This document shows, in pieces, positions 33,081 to 45,700 of a stretch of DNA of 64,000 nt. Numbering within the stretch: the first letter of the stretch is position 1; every line of letters starts with the position of its first letter. Below the pieces are notes generated by a model, which saw only the letters and a program-made list of their open reading frames with translations, did not search any database and was not told where the DNA came from. A program made the translations under genes and the position numbers. Source of the DNA: Rhodosorus marinus (lineage: Eukaryota > Rhodophyta > Stylonematophyceae > Stylonematales > Stylonemataceae); contig JAMWBK010000002.1 of NCBI GenBank assembly GCA_029953675.1, positions 1,550,001 to 1,614,000 on the forward strand, given 5' to 3'.

Positions 33081-34572
33081 TCAACCATCTCCTCCAGAAC
33101 ATTGTTGTTGCTGCCCTTGCTCCGATAGAAACGAATTGACGACCTCGCACGTACGTTTGGGCTCGTCATCCTGCAGCCAATGCCCAGCTTCGGCAACTTC
33201 AATCACTGTTGCTTGAGGAAAGAGCCTCCTGATCCGTTCCTCATTCTTTGCCGTGCTCAGAGGTGACTTGGAGCCAAACACAAACAGAGCGGGCTTGTTG
33301 TACGTTGTACCAGTCCTAAACCTTGTGGTTCACGAGTGTGAGAGTGAGTTGAGCCGAACTGCTCCGCACCAGTTCCTACCTAAGGATCTCCCTTTGCTTC
33401 GCAAACGTACTCTGGAAACGACTGGAGCTGATCCACCGAGTCTTGTATGGATTGAATATTCACCTTCCAGGAGAGTTTCTGGTCATCGGTATCGTCTTTG
33501 GCGCCGGCGAGGTTGGTCAACAGAAACCTTCTCAAGCGACGATCTTCAATTCCGTTCCTTTGTAGGACCTGCTCAACATCTCTGTGTTGCGTTGAAAACG
33601 TGGGAGGTGGAGTTTCGTTGAGAACCTCGGCCCATTTCCATCGTGAATGAACAGTAAACTACCGTTGGTCTCCAAGCCCGTGAAAATCTACATTGTACAT
33701 TGCTTGTATGGCCGAGTTCACGTTGCGCATCTTTCCCGTGGTCTTCCCGGGTGGCATGTCCAGTACAACAAGCTCCTTAACCCTCTCCGGAAACTCCAAA
33801 GCCAAAACCATAGCGACCTAAACAGGAAGTCATGGAATGTTTACGCATTGTTTGAGACGTATGGAGCGAGATTCTACTTCATGGATATCTAGATTCAGCC
33901 CAAGAGAGCCAAGTGGCTCTTGATCGTGCCGTCTCCTTGACCCCAGAATCGGTTTTCCCCTGTCGACTTGGTGTATGTATATTACTTTGCCTCCTAGACT
34001 GTGGCCGATTAGTGATATCTGCTTGAGTTCTGTTGATTGAGACAGGCCGGGAATCAGTAAGGATAGGACCGTTGCGAAAACTGCAATTGAAAGAAAGCGA
34101 TTTGACAACCAAAAACATGATCCACGCTGCGAACCTTGGCCATCGAGAAACGCTAAAACGTCGCTTGCAAGAGTCCGAATGTCCATCCGCTGAGCGTGGG
34201 GACTGTCTCCATGGTTTCTCAGATCGATCGTGTAAACCTCCCTGTCCGGAACTTTTGTTTTTGTGTATTGTGGATCGTTCGAAGGATTCATCGAGCAGTT
34301 CAGTATCCACGACGCCTCAAAAGGTCTCCGAGAAGAGTTCGCTTACCGAAATCCTTCCTTTTGACGAAGGAGCGGTACGTTCGCCCGGATGCAAGCAATC
34401 CATGGATGAACAACACAGGACTCTGCTTGTGCTTCGGCGCAACTTTGCTCGCAAAGAAATTGTGCTTGAGCTGAACTTGTCCCTCAAACCCATTGCTCTG
34501 CAGGTGTCTTTTGAAGATATTTGACCACCCACCGTATCTGGAAGCACCCCGCGCAAGCAGAAACCTCTTCAT
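33081..34572 (-). CDS. Alpha/beta hydrolase, ABHD11-like
   Basis: Six exons (34572-34311, 34251-34135, 34029-33986, 33817-33722, 33625-33411, 33315-33081), 322 residues. Strand with oxyanion region PVLFIHGLLASGRTY, then TIDLRNHGDSPHA, nucleophile elbow LIGHSLGGK (Ser), VVLDMPPG, RRFLLTNL and the catalytic His in EAGHWLQDDEP. This order and FLLTNL match ABHD11/YbfF-type esterases, mitochondrial or plastidial in other eukaryotes; the N-terminus MKRFLLARGASRYG could be a presequence. The exon 4/5 boundary is uncertain: the frame around it is open except for one TAG at 33659-33661, and the intron adopted (33721-33626) removes it at the cost of about 20 residues that look family-like. The C-terminus QQQQ is odd. 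Confidence 0.8.
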
Positions 34573-35075
34573 TTAGTGGCGAGAACTAAACAAGCTTCCC
34601 TCGCGAACCTGGAGCTGTCGATCAGTTCCTACGTCGCAGAAGGGGCTGCTGGTCAAGCCCCTGCTGATTATTCCTGATAAATGCTGCGTGTTAACGCAGC
34701 CAGCCCTCAGCCAAATATGCATCAACATGGACGATGCTCCTGTATTTGACTGGACTGCAGTGTTAATCAGCCTGCCTTTTTTCCTTTGTTTTTTGGCTGG
34801 GATGGACCACGGGGTTTTTCCATGTTGCCGAGTGTTTTCTCAGTGCAAGGGAAGCTGTGGTTAGTGAAGTCCAGCTTTCTGGTGACGACTGCTGCTGCCG
34901 CAAAGACCGCAGAAAAAATAACTCCTCCTCAGGGTCGAGCTTTTTTTCCGTTCTTTCACATTTAATAACTTGAAATCAATGCTGTTCGACAAAACGAAGA
35001 CACTGTACGTTCAGTTCGGTTCTTTACAATCTATAAGTCTGTTCATGTTAGGTACGAGTTAGCAAATAGTCCCAT
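34573..35075. other. Intergenic, no gene
   Basis: Spacer between the hydrolase start and the MscS channel stop (both minus). Nothing recognised. Confidence 0.5.
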
Positions 35076-38000
35076 TCAATCCCCGTGGTCATCCTGGAGC
35101 AAAAGGGGGACGAGAGGAACGTTAGGAACGCTGAATTTTTCTACATCTTTTGGCTTGTTGTGATGGGTTGATGACCCGAAACCACCTACCACTGGCAAAT
35201 TTGTAGGCTTCCTCTCGGAAGATGTCAGAGGGACCTCGGCAGACACTTTCTCCTGGGTTTGACATCGCATCGCATACGGTGGTTAGCTCTTTGGTAAACA
35301 TGCTTGCAAATGTCCACAATCCCGAAAGGTCGCTGGAACTCGACTGTAGACGAAAATCTTACCTTTTGTACAGGTTGCTTGAGGTCCTTCTGGGCTCTCG
35401 ACTCTTGCACGGGTTGATTTCCAACAGCCCCATCGTCACGCCCTTGTTGCGGCTTCTCACCAACGATTAGCATTTCACCGGGAGGGGGGGGCTTAGCTTT
35501 CGCATCCGCAGCTCGCTGTTCACTCGCCACGGGCGATAGTCCGGCGTTGCTCTGCATCTCCTCAGCACTATCGGCGGCTTTCTCCGCTTCCGCGCTGCTC
35601 TGCTTCTCTCCAACGTTTAAGATCTCGCTTGGCACTGGAGACTCTGCCGCGGGTCGGCCGCTGCTCTGAGATTGTGTAGCTGTCGCGGGTTTCGATGTAT
35701 CCAGGTTGTCGTTCTTGACCCGGATTTCACGGATTTCTCCTACGATCGTCATTTCGGGAGGACGCGACGTAGCGTCGCGGGATCCAGGCTCACCTTTGCC
35801 CTCCCCAGGCCTCGGTTGTCCTCCGCTCGCGGAGACTTTTGTGTCCCCTAAGTCATACTTCCCTTTACCCGCTGTTTCCCCCTCTACATCAGTTTCATTC
35901 TTGGTGCTTGCAGAAGTCGCACCAGCTTTCGGAGATTTCGGTACATCCACGCTATCACTTTTAACACGGAGTTCGCGGATTTCTCCCACGATCGTCATTT
36001 CTCCGGGTGTACCTGAAACTCGGGACGCAGAATCGCGCTGTGCAGGGTCCTCCTTTCCGTCTGAGACCGGAGTCCCAGGTCTTTGCGGAGACGTAGCCGT
36101 GGGCACCTTTGTATCCCCTGATGCAGGTTTTGATTTGCCCGCGGCATCCACCTCCTTATCCGCATCGAGGGTGTTCTCCCCGACGATAAGCATCTCCCCC
36201 GGACGCACATTTGTTCCCCGTACAGCCTCTTGCTGTGTTTCGGTATCTGAAACTGCTTGGACGGGTTCTCGAGTCTTCGGGGCCTCCTCAGGCTGGGAAG
36301 ATTGGGCCGTGCTCAGCGGCACATCTTCTTGCACTTGTCTCCGCCTGCCGGGTTTCGTTGACAACGCATCTGCTTCAACAACGTCGCCCTTTTCTTGCGT
36401 TTCAAGGCCGCTTTCCTGGATATCGAGGTTCGTAGAGAACATGCAGGATCAGGAATTGAACAGGAGCCATGCAGTTCGACGCGATGTCGCGAAAATGGTT
36501 GGTTTTGCTACCTTTGCCCGCACCGGGACCTTCTTGGGCGGCGGAGCGGACTCAGCGGGTTCTTTGATAGGAACCGCCGGTTCTGCAGTCTCTCGGTTCC
36601 GGTTGGCAGCGACTGACGCTTCCTTCACCGCTGTCTCGTCCTGAGGTACATTGCTGACGGGGGTATGGGAGTCTACATCTGCAGCTATATCAATACTTGC
36701 AGACTTCAGGCCGTAGAGCGGCTGGTTCAGAGGTCCATGAATGTCCGGATCGGAACCTGGCAAATACAGTACGAGATGAATCAGCACACAGCTCCAAGGT
36801 TTCAAGTACGAAATAAAGTTGAATACAATCATCGCAGTGCTGAGGTACGAGGTTACCTTCTCTGACGTCCCTGTACAAGTCTGAAGCGAGTCTAGCTCCG
36901 CCCATGCGAATGATGTCGTTGATTCTAAGCAGCACGTCCTGCTGCACCTTGCGATACTCCGATAAAAATACAGTCTTCGAGTAGCAGGAGACCCAAATCA
37001 CAATAGAATGCTGATCAAAGCGGTCGATGAACGCAAGTCGGTGCTGTCTCGGGTCTAATTCCGGGCTTTCGTCGAGCATAGACTTGATGGACGTGACAAT
37101 ATCCTTCGCCACTTGCATATCCTAAAGAGGACGAGTTTCCAAAAGGCACCAAGCTTAGCAGTTATAGGGTAGGGTCATCACGGGTGAGAAACAAGCACTC
37201 TTTGACCCTTTCTGACCTCCAATCTGATGTGGATCTCGTGCTTTATCCTCCGATTCGTCATTCTCGATGGATTCTCAATGATGAAGGTTGAAAATCTCGA
37301 ATTAGGAATATATAGAGGCCGTTTTTCCCATGTCCTTATCATTGTCATGTACCATCCCATATCCTCGACAGTCCCTTCCACATCCGTATTTTCAATACTG
37401 AGAGAAAGCCGCCATCTTCAGTCCGGCATCCCATGGAAGTCTGCAGGGCAGCCCAGTGCGTTTCCAACTCACCTTCTGATCCAGTCACCGACGCTGAAAG
37501 GTCTGGTTAAGAAGAGCATAAATCCCGCAAAAAAGTTCGAAATGATTTCTCGACCAGCGAAGCCAATAGCAACTCCTCCAATTCCTCCAAAAGCAAGCAC
37601 GGACTGGAGACGCAAGCCGATCGTATCCATCATCACCAGGATTGCTATAAGGACCGTAACAACGGTTGCCAATCGGCTTATCGAATCCACCTGCGTTTTG
37701 TCCATTCGCCCATCACTGGAGAAACGCGATCGAATCCTCTCAATCCACCGCAGTATAAACCACGTCGCAGCGAAAATAATACCCAGTTCCCGCGACACAC
37801 GGATGTATCTTGCAGCACCTTAGGAGAGGAAAGTGCGAAGAAAGACTCTCTTCAGATTCACAAACGATTGTGATATACAGAGCCCCAGAGTGATTTCACT
37901 GCAAAGGTAATCAACGGGAAAGCCCGCTGCTAGTATCTGCACGGATCCCTAAGTTCGTGCTTCAACACCTACCAGTCGCTGATAACGGCCTGGCGACGAC

Positions 38001-38723
38001 CTCAGCCAGGGAAGTTCCAACCGTAAAAACTGAAAGAAACTCCAAGGGCCTTTGCATGCATTCAAACACAGATTCCTTATAGCTAACTTTTCCTCTGCTT
38101 GGGTCCAATTTATGATACAAAAAGTACAGCGCTCTGCTGACTCCGTATCTGAGCAGCAGGAACAAACCAACAACCAGCGCAGTATCAAGCACAAGGTGCG
38201 TCTGCTCTCGCCCGAAAACGAATGAGAAGGTTTCCAAAAGAAACGGACAACATTGTTAGAAACCGTTCAAACAATCTGAGAACTCGTCAAAAACTTCGAT
38301 CGGTTTGTCCCTTTGCAAACCGCGCACCGATTGAACTCTTAGTGTAACGGCGTTTATGAACTCCTTCGCTGGAGCTACAGACACGCGCAAGTCTTCTGCA
38401 ATCCTTTGCATCTGCTGTGTACCGGACACAGCGATTCTTCTAACTCGCTCAATGTTCCCTTCCGTCTCTAAAGCCGCGGACATAGCCTCTTCCTCGACTT
38501 CCTGGCTTTCGAGCAGAACTTCACCTTGTCCTGTAACTTCAGGCTCCTCTTCCTGCACGATTCCCGGGTACTCGTCCACAGGAAACCCCTCAGCGATCCC
38601 AGATAGTAAAACCACGCCTGTTCTCCTCAACCGCTCTCGTCCAGAATGTATCGCACACACCCGGGGGGCGCCATACGACGGACGAACCGGCGCCGGCAGC
38701 AAAAACGCCCGAGTCCGCTTCAT
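35076..38723 (-). CDS. MscS-type mechanosensitive channel, plastid MSL-like, with repetitive tail
   Basis: Eight exons (38723-38264, 38206-37973, 37818-37473, 37397-37217, 37121-36857, 36756-36512, 36415-35363, 35252-35076), 986 residues. Order: transit-like N-terminus (MKRTRAFLLPAP), a charged region, membrane helices (LVVGLFLLLRYG; GIIFAATWFIL), the pore helix and beta domain FGGIGGVAIGFAGREIISNF...TRPFSVGDWIR, GTVEDMG and YIPNSRFSTFIIEN, then the alpha/beta domain. This matches MscS/MSL2-3 proteins, which release osmotic pressure in plastids. About 450 residues of disordered, acidic/proline-rich tail follow, containing five copies of the motif (G/P/S)-E-(M/I)-(L/T)-(I/N)-V-G-E. The start is the first ATG; the intron 1 donor (GTTTCT) is weak. 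Confidence 0.85.
35455..36200 (-). repeat. Five in-frame repeats of an EM-x-IVGE motif
   Basis: On the minus strand the motif occurs near 36173-36196 (GEMLIVGE), 35977-36000 (GEMTIVGEIRELRVK), 35734-35757 (PEMTIVGEIREIRVK), 35608-35631 (SEILNVGE) and 35458-35481 (GEMLIVGE). The middle two copies share a longer unit. The spacing is irregular, from about 125 to 245 bases, so it is a motif array in a disordered tail rather than a strict tandem repeat. Confidence 0.85.
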
Positions 38724-41700
38724 CCGTCCTAAGCCCAAACCAATCACGCACGCACCACCAGTTTTCGTTCGTGAGGCCCACTTCACCTCCCAAAACAAAT
38801 CCACCCGACAAAAAGGTAGTAACTAAATCCCGCTCGTACGAAAGCCGAGTCCAGCTTCCTAACTATCCACTCTGCTTATTAAATAATTCCAAAACCTTCC
38901 CCACCGCTTCAAATTCCTATGCTTTCCCCCGTCACTCAAAGTGCCTTCGTTTCCGCTTCCACTACTTATTTCTACATAGTCAAGCCTCTGCCACACACAC
39001 CCCCCACTCCCCCTTCCCCCCGAAAACAAAAAAGATGCAATCATAGATCACGAAAGGCTCCTTGAAACAGAACTTCCCCACCGCTTAACTTCATAAATCA
39101 TGTCATGACTTAATATGTCATAAAGACCTAAACCCCTCCTGAGCCAGTGCCCCCCAGCCTTCCCCATTTCACATTGCCAGTTGGTCGTAACGAGCAGCAC
39201 CCTCTAACCTCTACAGACTGCCTCAAAATTTCAGGCAAACTGGAAGCGATTTTAATGCTTTTCTCAAAAAAAAACGAATCTGGAGTACTTTTGTAACGCG
39301 TACTAAGGCATATTCATCAAAAAAGCAATATAAAAACGAAGGTTAATTTTGTGAATAGGAATCATTGAAGATTTGTCCTCGACGCCAAGATTTAATGGCT
39401 GGGCTTCTGGGTTTGTCGCTTCTCAGATTAAAGAATATTGTTCTTTATTTGTACTTTTCCCAGTATTTATTTTGAAATAATATATAAAAGGTTGAAATAG
39501 GTACTTATATTATAGTTGTTGGACTTTTTTGAGGGGAGAGGGACAAACGTTTTAGAACCATAGCTTCAGTGGGGGGGGAAGGAACGTACCTACGGATGGA
39601 GCGGAATTGAGTCCTACAATTTCAATATTCGCTGTATGGAAGGAAGAAAACGGCGTCAACTGCTTTTTTCTCGGGCTTAATTACAGCAAGCTCATCCTTT
39701 TCGCGACCGTTGTCGTTGGGGGCGCTCATTGCTACCGCGCTTAGCCCAGTTGAAGGGGACCTGAATGCGACCCCGAGGTAATGCGTGAATGGAGAGCCCA
39801 TTTGAAATCTGTGAAACGAAGAAAGAGTTCCGAGTCAGCGGAGTACAAGCGGGCCGAAGCTGTAAAACTATCCAGGCATGCTTCGAATTGTGTTCCACAC
39901 TCATCTTCTTCCTCGGGATTACGTTCAGGCCTCTCCAAAAATCGGGTACGCTCTCCCAATCAGAAGCTCATGGGGAGGGAGCTGTTAAAGAAATAGACTC
40001 TCAGTGATGGTTCGCACGGCCTCCTCCGCATTGGGCAAGGGCGTTGGCAGGGTCTCGGGGGGGGTGGCAGGGGATCCAAGATTCTATCCAACTCCGGCCT
40101 GATCGGCTCCACTCCTGAAACTCCGTTGCGTTATTCGACGTGATCGTCTTTACTATAGCCCCATACTGAGTCTGGCGGCTCCCTCAGGGCCTCGTCAACC
40201 TCACTCTCCTTCGTCAAGCCTCTCATTCTGCCCGTGATGGTTCGCACCGCCGCCTCCGCATTGCAAAGGCGTGTGCAGATTCGGGGGGGACGGAGGATCC
40301 CAGATTATTCCCAACTCCTGTCTGATCGGCTTCACTGCTGAAACTCCTTTGCGTTATTGGACGTGATCTTCCATACAATTGCCCCGTACTGAGTCTGGAG
40401 GCTCATGAGTGAATCCTCAAGCCTCATGAACCTCGCTCTTCTTCGGCAACGGAGATAGTGAAACCAGGCTGTACCTTGGCCATGACTATCCCTGAAGCTC
40501 TTCCTTTCGGTGGCCGGAAATGGCCCACATAGCTTTCAGTGGACCGTATCAGCGCAGAAATCCGTAAGTCTTAGGGGGGAGGAGGGGAATCAAGTCTACG
40601 CTTGTCCCTTTTGCAGCTTTGGCAGGGTGGCACTCGATCACCTTGGGTGGATTCGATTTCCCTGTCGGCTGGACCAACCAGAGCTCACAATACAAGATTA
40701 AATTTCTGTAGTTGGACCAAGCTCTTGGTAATACCCGGCGTCGACCTGTCCTTCCCATCAATTCCTCTAATGCGCCGACTGAGACTGAGCAGGATGAGAG
40801 CGTAAATTGGCACTTTCTGCGCACCGTGGGTTAGCACGCTGACTTGTGCCTTCTTAAGGCCCCTGGCGAGCCTGCCCCTAGATATCGGCGACTACGCAGG
40901 CTGGCAGTTCGTGTTTTGATCTTACCCTGAATCGTGTGTTATTATTTCAGCGACTTCTACATTGTCCCGTGCTGGCCGCATGAAGATGTGTTCGCCGGTC
41001 TTCGTTGCAATCAATGTGGAGAAGTCGGAGAGAAATCCGAAGCCCTCATTGCGTGATCGCTGCAGCTACCGGTATACGGCAGTGAATCCAGGCACATCTA
41101 ATTGACAACCGCAGATTCTTCCCGGATTGTTGATAGTTTCCGAGTAGTTTGTGGTCCCGGCCATATTTAGTTCGAGGTATCATACTTGGACCGTATCTGC
41201 TGTCAGTAGCAGCGGGTTTCGGAGTCTACTGTGAGCAACTGGCGACCAGTGATACGCAACACCTCTACCCGAGGCAAAATAGTTCAACTTATTATGTCAG
41301 GTAGTTTTGTCGACTTCCAACGAATTCTTCAGCAAGCTGCTTATGTAGGGGTACATCGGCAGTGCTTGTGGTTGAGCCGACCAGCGACCACACTAGTTTC
41401 TGGCAGGCTCCGACAATGCGTCTTGAAATCAAGGAGAAGTTCTTTTGGAAGGTCAACCACCAAACTTGCCCCGTTTTTTGCTCCATCGTCGCAAGAAGCC
41501 TGGCAAAGGCGCGACCGGAAGCAACGAATGGTTAAAACCTACTCAGAAAGTAAGAGTAGGTCTAGGGCGGGAGATCGCGTACTCGTCTGCCATACTCACT
41601 GTCACGAATAGCTCAACGCGAACAGTAATCGCGCCCCGAGCACTATGTTTTCGTGTCCACCTCCATTTCAGGGAACCTACTCGGCGGTTGTTGGAGCTGT

Positions 41701-42074
41701 AGAACCCATACCTGGACTCCTGTGTAGCTCTCATCGAGCTACTATGTTTGTGAGGGAAATGTTGCGCTCGTCGAGCTACTCCGTGGTAGAATTGCATGCA
41801 TGTAGTGTTGATAACGGGGGCGATCAATCGTTCGGTCCGCCATTCAACCTTTGAGGGTCTCACAAACAATGAATGACGTTGAAGATCTGGGGTTGAAGCA
41901 AGCAACTACAATGTATTGTGCTACTTTTACTGAACTAGCTATTTCGAATTTTTGCACAAGGCTTTTTCCTGCACGATCGTTCTGTCAAATTTCAACATGT
42001 TTCGTATCTGCAAAAAAACTATGCAAACTTTTGGAGCGTCACAAACTGCCCATCAGGTAGATGGTCACAAAGAA
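38724..42074. other. 3.3 kb without a recognised gene
   Basis: From the MscS start to the Rieske stop. Contains an AT-rich part (about 39060-39540), a 230-bp tandem duplication (40004-40452) and short frames without family resemblance, including a coding-like but unassignable stretch near 40950-41100. Confidence 0.5.
40004..40452. repeat. Diverged tandem duplication, about 230-bp unit
   Basis: The unit beginning GTGATGGTTCGCAC at 40004 restarts at 40234. Shared blocks in the same order include CCTCCGCATTG, CTGATCGGCT, CTGAAACTCC, TTGCGTTATT, GACGTGATC and TACTGAGTCTGG. No conserved open frame links the copies. Confidence 0.8.
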
Positions 42075-42713
42075 TTACTTCCACCACGGCGCCAGGTTAG
42101 TACGGAAGTCAGTCTCTGTCCAGGTCTTCAGCAGAACTTCTCCAGAGCCACCCTCCTCAACGTGCGCCAGAGCAAGAGACAAGGGGGCAGGTCCACGAAC
42201 GACCTTCCCGGTCTTGTCGTATTGAGAACCGTGGCACGGGCACTTGAATTTCTTCTCAGCAGCATTCCATGGCACAACACATCCAAGATGCGTGCATACA
42301 GCGTTGAGGCCGTACGACTCGAGGTCATCACCGGCATCGTTCACGATCAGGTAGGTAGCATCTCCCTTAAGACCCTGCACGAGCTTCCTAGCACCTTTCC
42401 CTTGCGTCTTAATCCAATCGGCTTTGAGAACATTGTTGCCGAGAGCATCCTTGGCAATAACACCTCCACCGGCGCCACCCTTGCTTGGCGGATAGAGGAA
42501 GTACAACCATCCACCAACAACAGCACCGAAAGGAACCGTTACCCCACCTGCCAGGATAACATTCATGATATTTCTCTTGGTCATGTCCGGGACCATGTCA
42601 GCTTCCCCAGCTGCGGCCATCTTAATTGGTGCCGCACGCTTCGAAGCGCACACCTGCGACTTAGCCATAACTGGCTTTCCGATAAATGCAGAGCTTCCTA
42701 CGAACGCCTCCAT
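42075..42713 (-). CDS. petC: Rieske iron-sulfur protein of cytochrome b6f
   Basis: Plastid electron carrier that takes electrons from plastoquinol to cytochrome f. One exon, 212 residues from the ATG. The transit peptide begins [10 protein letters not shown], with the early Phe typical of red algae, and runs to about residue 40. One membrane anchor follows ([27 protein letters not shown]). The 2Fe-2S cluster motifs are complete: [10 protein letters not shown] and CPCHGSQYD, giving two Cys, two His and the disulfide Cys pair. The protein ends in the conserved LAPWWK. A frame extension upstream of the chosen ATG crosses a poly-A run and is unlikely to be translated. Confidence 0.97.
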   Translation of the reverse strand: MEAFVGSSAFIGKPVMAKSQVCASKRAAPIKMAAAGEADMVPDMTKRNIMNVILAGGVTVPFGAVVGGWLYFLYPPSKGGAGGGVIAKDALGNNVLKADWIKTQGKGARKLVQGLKGDATYLIVNDAGDDLESYGLNAVCTHLGCVVPWNAAEKKFKCPCHGSQYDKTGKVVRGPAPLSLALAHVEEGGSGEVLLKTWTETDFRTNLAPWWK

Positions 42714-45700
42714 TTTTTTTTCAAACTCAATATCCACACAACCCTACCACATAAAAGAAGTGATTACCTCGCCCCGCAATCCAACCTCCCCTTCCCCCCT
42801 CCCAAGCCTCGCCCCGATTATATTTCTATCCTCGGCGCTAGACAGTCAAGAACCACCGGATTCTGCATAATATGCAATCCGTAAAAATAAATAAAAATCA
42901 CATCGTTTCCACGTCTTTCTCGCACAAGGGGAAATGTTTTAACGACTCAAACTTGTTCCAAAATATACAATCACCACCACTAGTTCGATACCGCACATGT
43001 TTGCAAACCTTGTGATTTTTTTACACCCAATTTGATCTCATTGCGGCAAGACACATCTTGTCTTGGGCCCAATAGGAACAACGACTCAAATACGTTTATA
43101 GTACACTTTTTCAATACTCTGTCTACTTGAATAACGTAAAATATAGAATCATGCCTAATTATTTATAACATAAATTAATAAATTTTAGGTTGTAATATGA
43201 AACTAAATTCTAGGATCGGTCCAGGGCAGAGAAGAAGAAGGGGGTTAACGGAGGTACGAAAAGCCGGGCTCTGGAAAAGAGGAGGGGGGGGGTAGGCGTA
43301 GGTGTGCGGAGGGGTTTTGGCCGTCGACACCAGAGTACCAGACTGGTTCTACGCCCGCATCCGTCCCATGTTGAGCTATCCTGTATGGTCCGGGCCCGCT
43401 TCATACGAGGAAGCTCCAAGGATTTCGATCGGCAGGTTTTGGGTTCTGCTTCAGCGTTTTCGAGTATTCTTTGGTGTCCTATTCTGACTTCATTCCACTT
43501 CAAAGCGCTGTGCGCGGATGATATTTGAAAGCAGAAAATCGTTTAGCAACATTGGGTAGTGAATTCATACCGCCCTTATGATCGTACGAGATCATCAATC
43601 ATTGTGCACCTGTAGTTGACAAAACCAATATTGACTTTTTCATATTTTTCGCATAATAGTGTCGATGCATAAGATCCGTCACGTTCTTCTCTTGCAAATT
43701 ACACATTATTATGTTTTGTTCATGTTTCTAGGCTTGGAAATGAGAACTGCAATAGTGGACTGTAGTAGCACAAGTCTCCCCGCTGAAACCCAAAGAAGTT
43801 GAGATCGAGCCAATGAAATTGTAGGAATTCCCGATATTCCATCGTTTCAATCTCATTCAGTGCGGAAACAGCAACAGACGTCCGCAAATGTGTTACATTG
43901 ACTGAATTGTTTGCCATGATGATTGACTTGAATGAAAGCAAAGGTGGAGAGTAAATATCTGGTAAAATCAACTATTTAGGTGTCGAAATCAGCGATTATC
44001 TCATTCGAAGAAGACACCATCCACCAATCGCAAGAGAGAAATTATGAATAGGAGCAAAATGCTTTCAATATTATTCCAATTAGCAAAACGGATGCGAGCA
44101 GAAGACACAACTTTTCCTTGAATTCTTTTGAAACGAAATCCATGTGCTGAGTAAATCATGGTAGAGGGGGTAGTGGCGCATTCTTGTATAAGAATTTTCT
44201 TAACAATACAAGAATAGAAAACGTTTCCATTGAAAGTACAATATAATTACCGTGTTCCAGCAAGGGGTGGCGGTCCTCTTCACCGAGCGGTGTTCCTCTC
44301 GGCGGTCGCATCTTTCAATCCAGATCCCTTTTGTCTAAGGAGAAAGCTCCAGCATTGTACGTTCCACAGGATGCGAACAGTTCGGCTGAGTTATTAAGCA
44401 GCTCTTAATACCGAACTATCTGCCGCCGTTTATTCGTAAGACATCCACGCTGTATCAAGTATTTGTCCGTCATGGGTGTCACGGCCATTTGGCAAAGTCC
44501 CACCCCGAAGGACGTCGCATGTAGGTCGCCGAATCCCATTTTCGTATCCTTTCATCGGAAGACAGCTACGGAAGCAGCGTAACAGGAACACACTCAAAAG
44601 TCTGGTTTGCGTTAGTCTAGACTTCTAGACAAACCCAAACCCGTTCTTCAGGAGTCCGAGTTTTCGTTGAAACGCGAGAATGCCGAACGATGCTGGTTTG
44701 AGTTGGACCGGGAGGACCGGGCCTTACTGTTCTAGATGTCCCCTTCACTCGTCTTTATCCCACCTTCTCCGGGTTTCGCATACCCAAGCGCTTTCATGGA
44801 AACCTGCGCTACTAAAGTGCAAGTCGATCCTCTGTTTTCTTCAGCTGGAAGATCCATTGTGAAACGCTCCACGAGTGAGGACTCTGTCTTCATGTGGAGT
44901 AACGAGCCAATGCCTATGCTCGGAAGGCTAAAAATACACCTTCATCGTTTGAAGCTGGCAAATGGACTCGACAGCTGTTGACGAGTGCTCAAATGTGATC
45001 TGCGAGCAAGAAGTCCAGTGGCTGGCAGAGTATGTTCAGGATGCCAGAAGTGTCAGCACGCTCATCGAAGTCAAAACATCGAGATGGATCGTTTACCCAG
45101 GCGAGTGGAAACTAAACACAGCGCAGGGGATTTCCAGCGCTCGCATCCCGCCTTTTTGTCATAATTAGCTGCATGCAACGTTCGTGCGATCTAGAATCAC
45201 TGTAAGCCCTGCTTCCACTCCAACAGAGCGCTGTCTCTACTCGTTTTGTGAACTACGGGAATAAAGGCACTTGCTGTATGTCTCTGCCGAACAACATGTG
45301 CGCACTGAGGATCCAAAAACCGACGTATTGTCCAGACGGCCTCCAATCAAGCTAATTTCTGTTGGCCAATGCAGAAGAGGAGGAAATATGTTTTCGCGCG
45401 TCAAATGGGGATCACGAAAAACCATTGTCGGCATGCCCCTTTGACGTAAACAGCCACGGAGATGAATGCTCGGCTATCTGCCACTGAAAATTTCGTCCGT
45501 AGTGGTCATCACTTCTCTGTTCATTTTGTTTGCATCCAGGTTTGTCGGCTTCTTTGACTTGAGACTTCGATTATCGATTACGAGCCTGCTCTGCACACTG
45601 TACGCAGAACTAAACCAATATCAGCAATTCCTTTTTCATCCTAGAAAACGAACCCGAATTTGGTAGCGCACCTTCTGGTGCGTCTTCTGGGTCTTGCTGA

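Noticed and set aside
38724-38804. N-terminal extension of the MscS protein
   Set aside because: It would need a TTG start; the first ATG is at 38723 and gives a plausible transit peptide.
43720-43971. Minus-strand 83-codon frame (MANNSVNVTH...)
   Set aside because: Somewhat protein-like but isolated, with no homology and no neighbouring exons.
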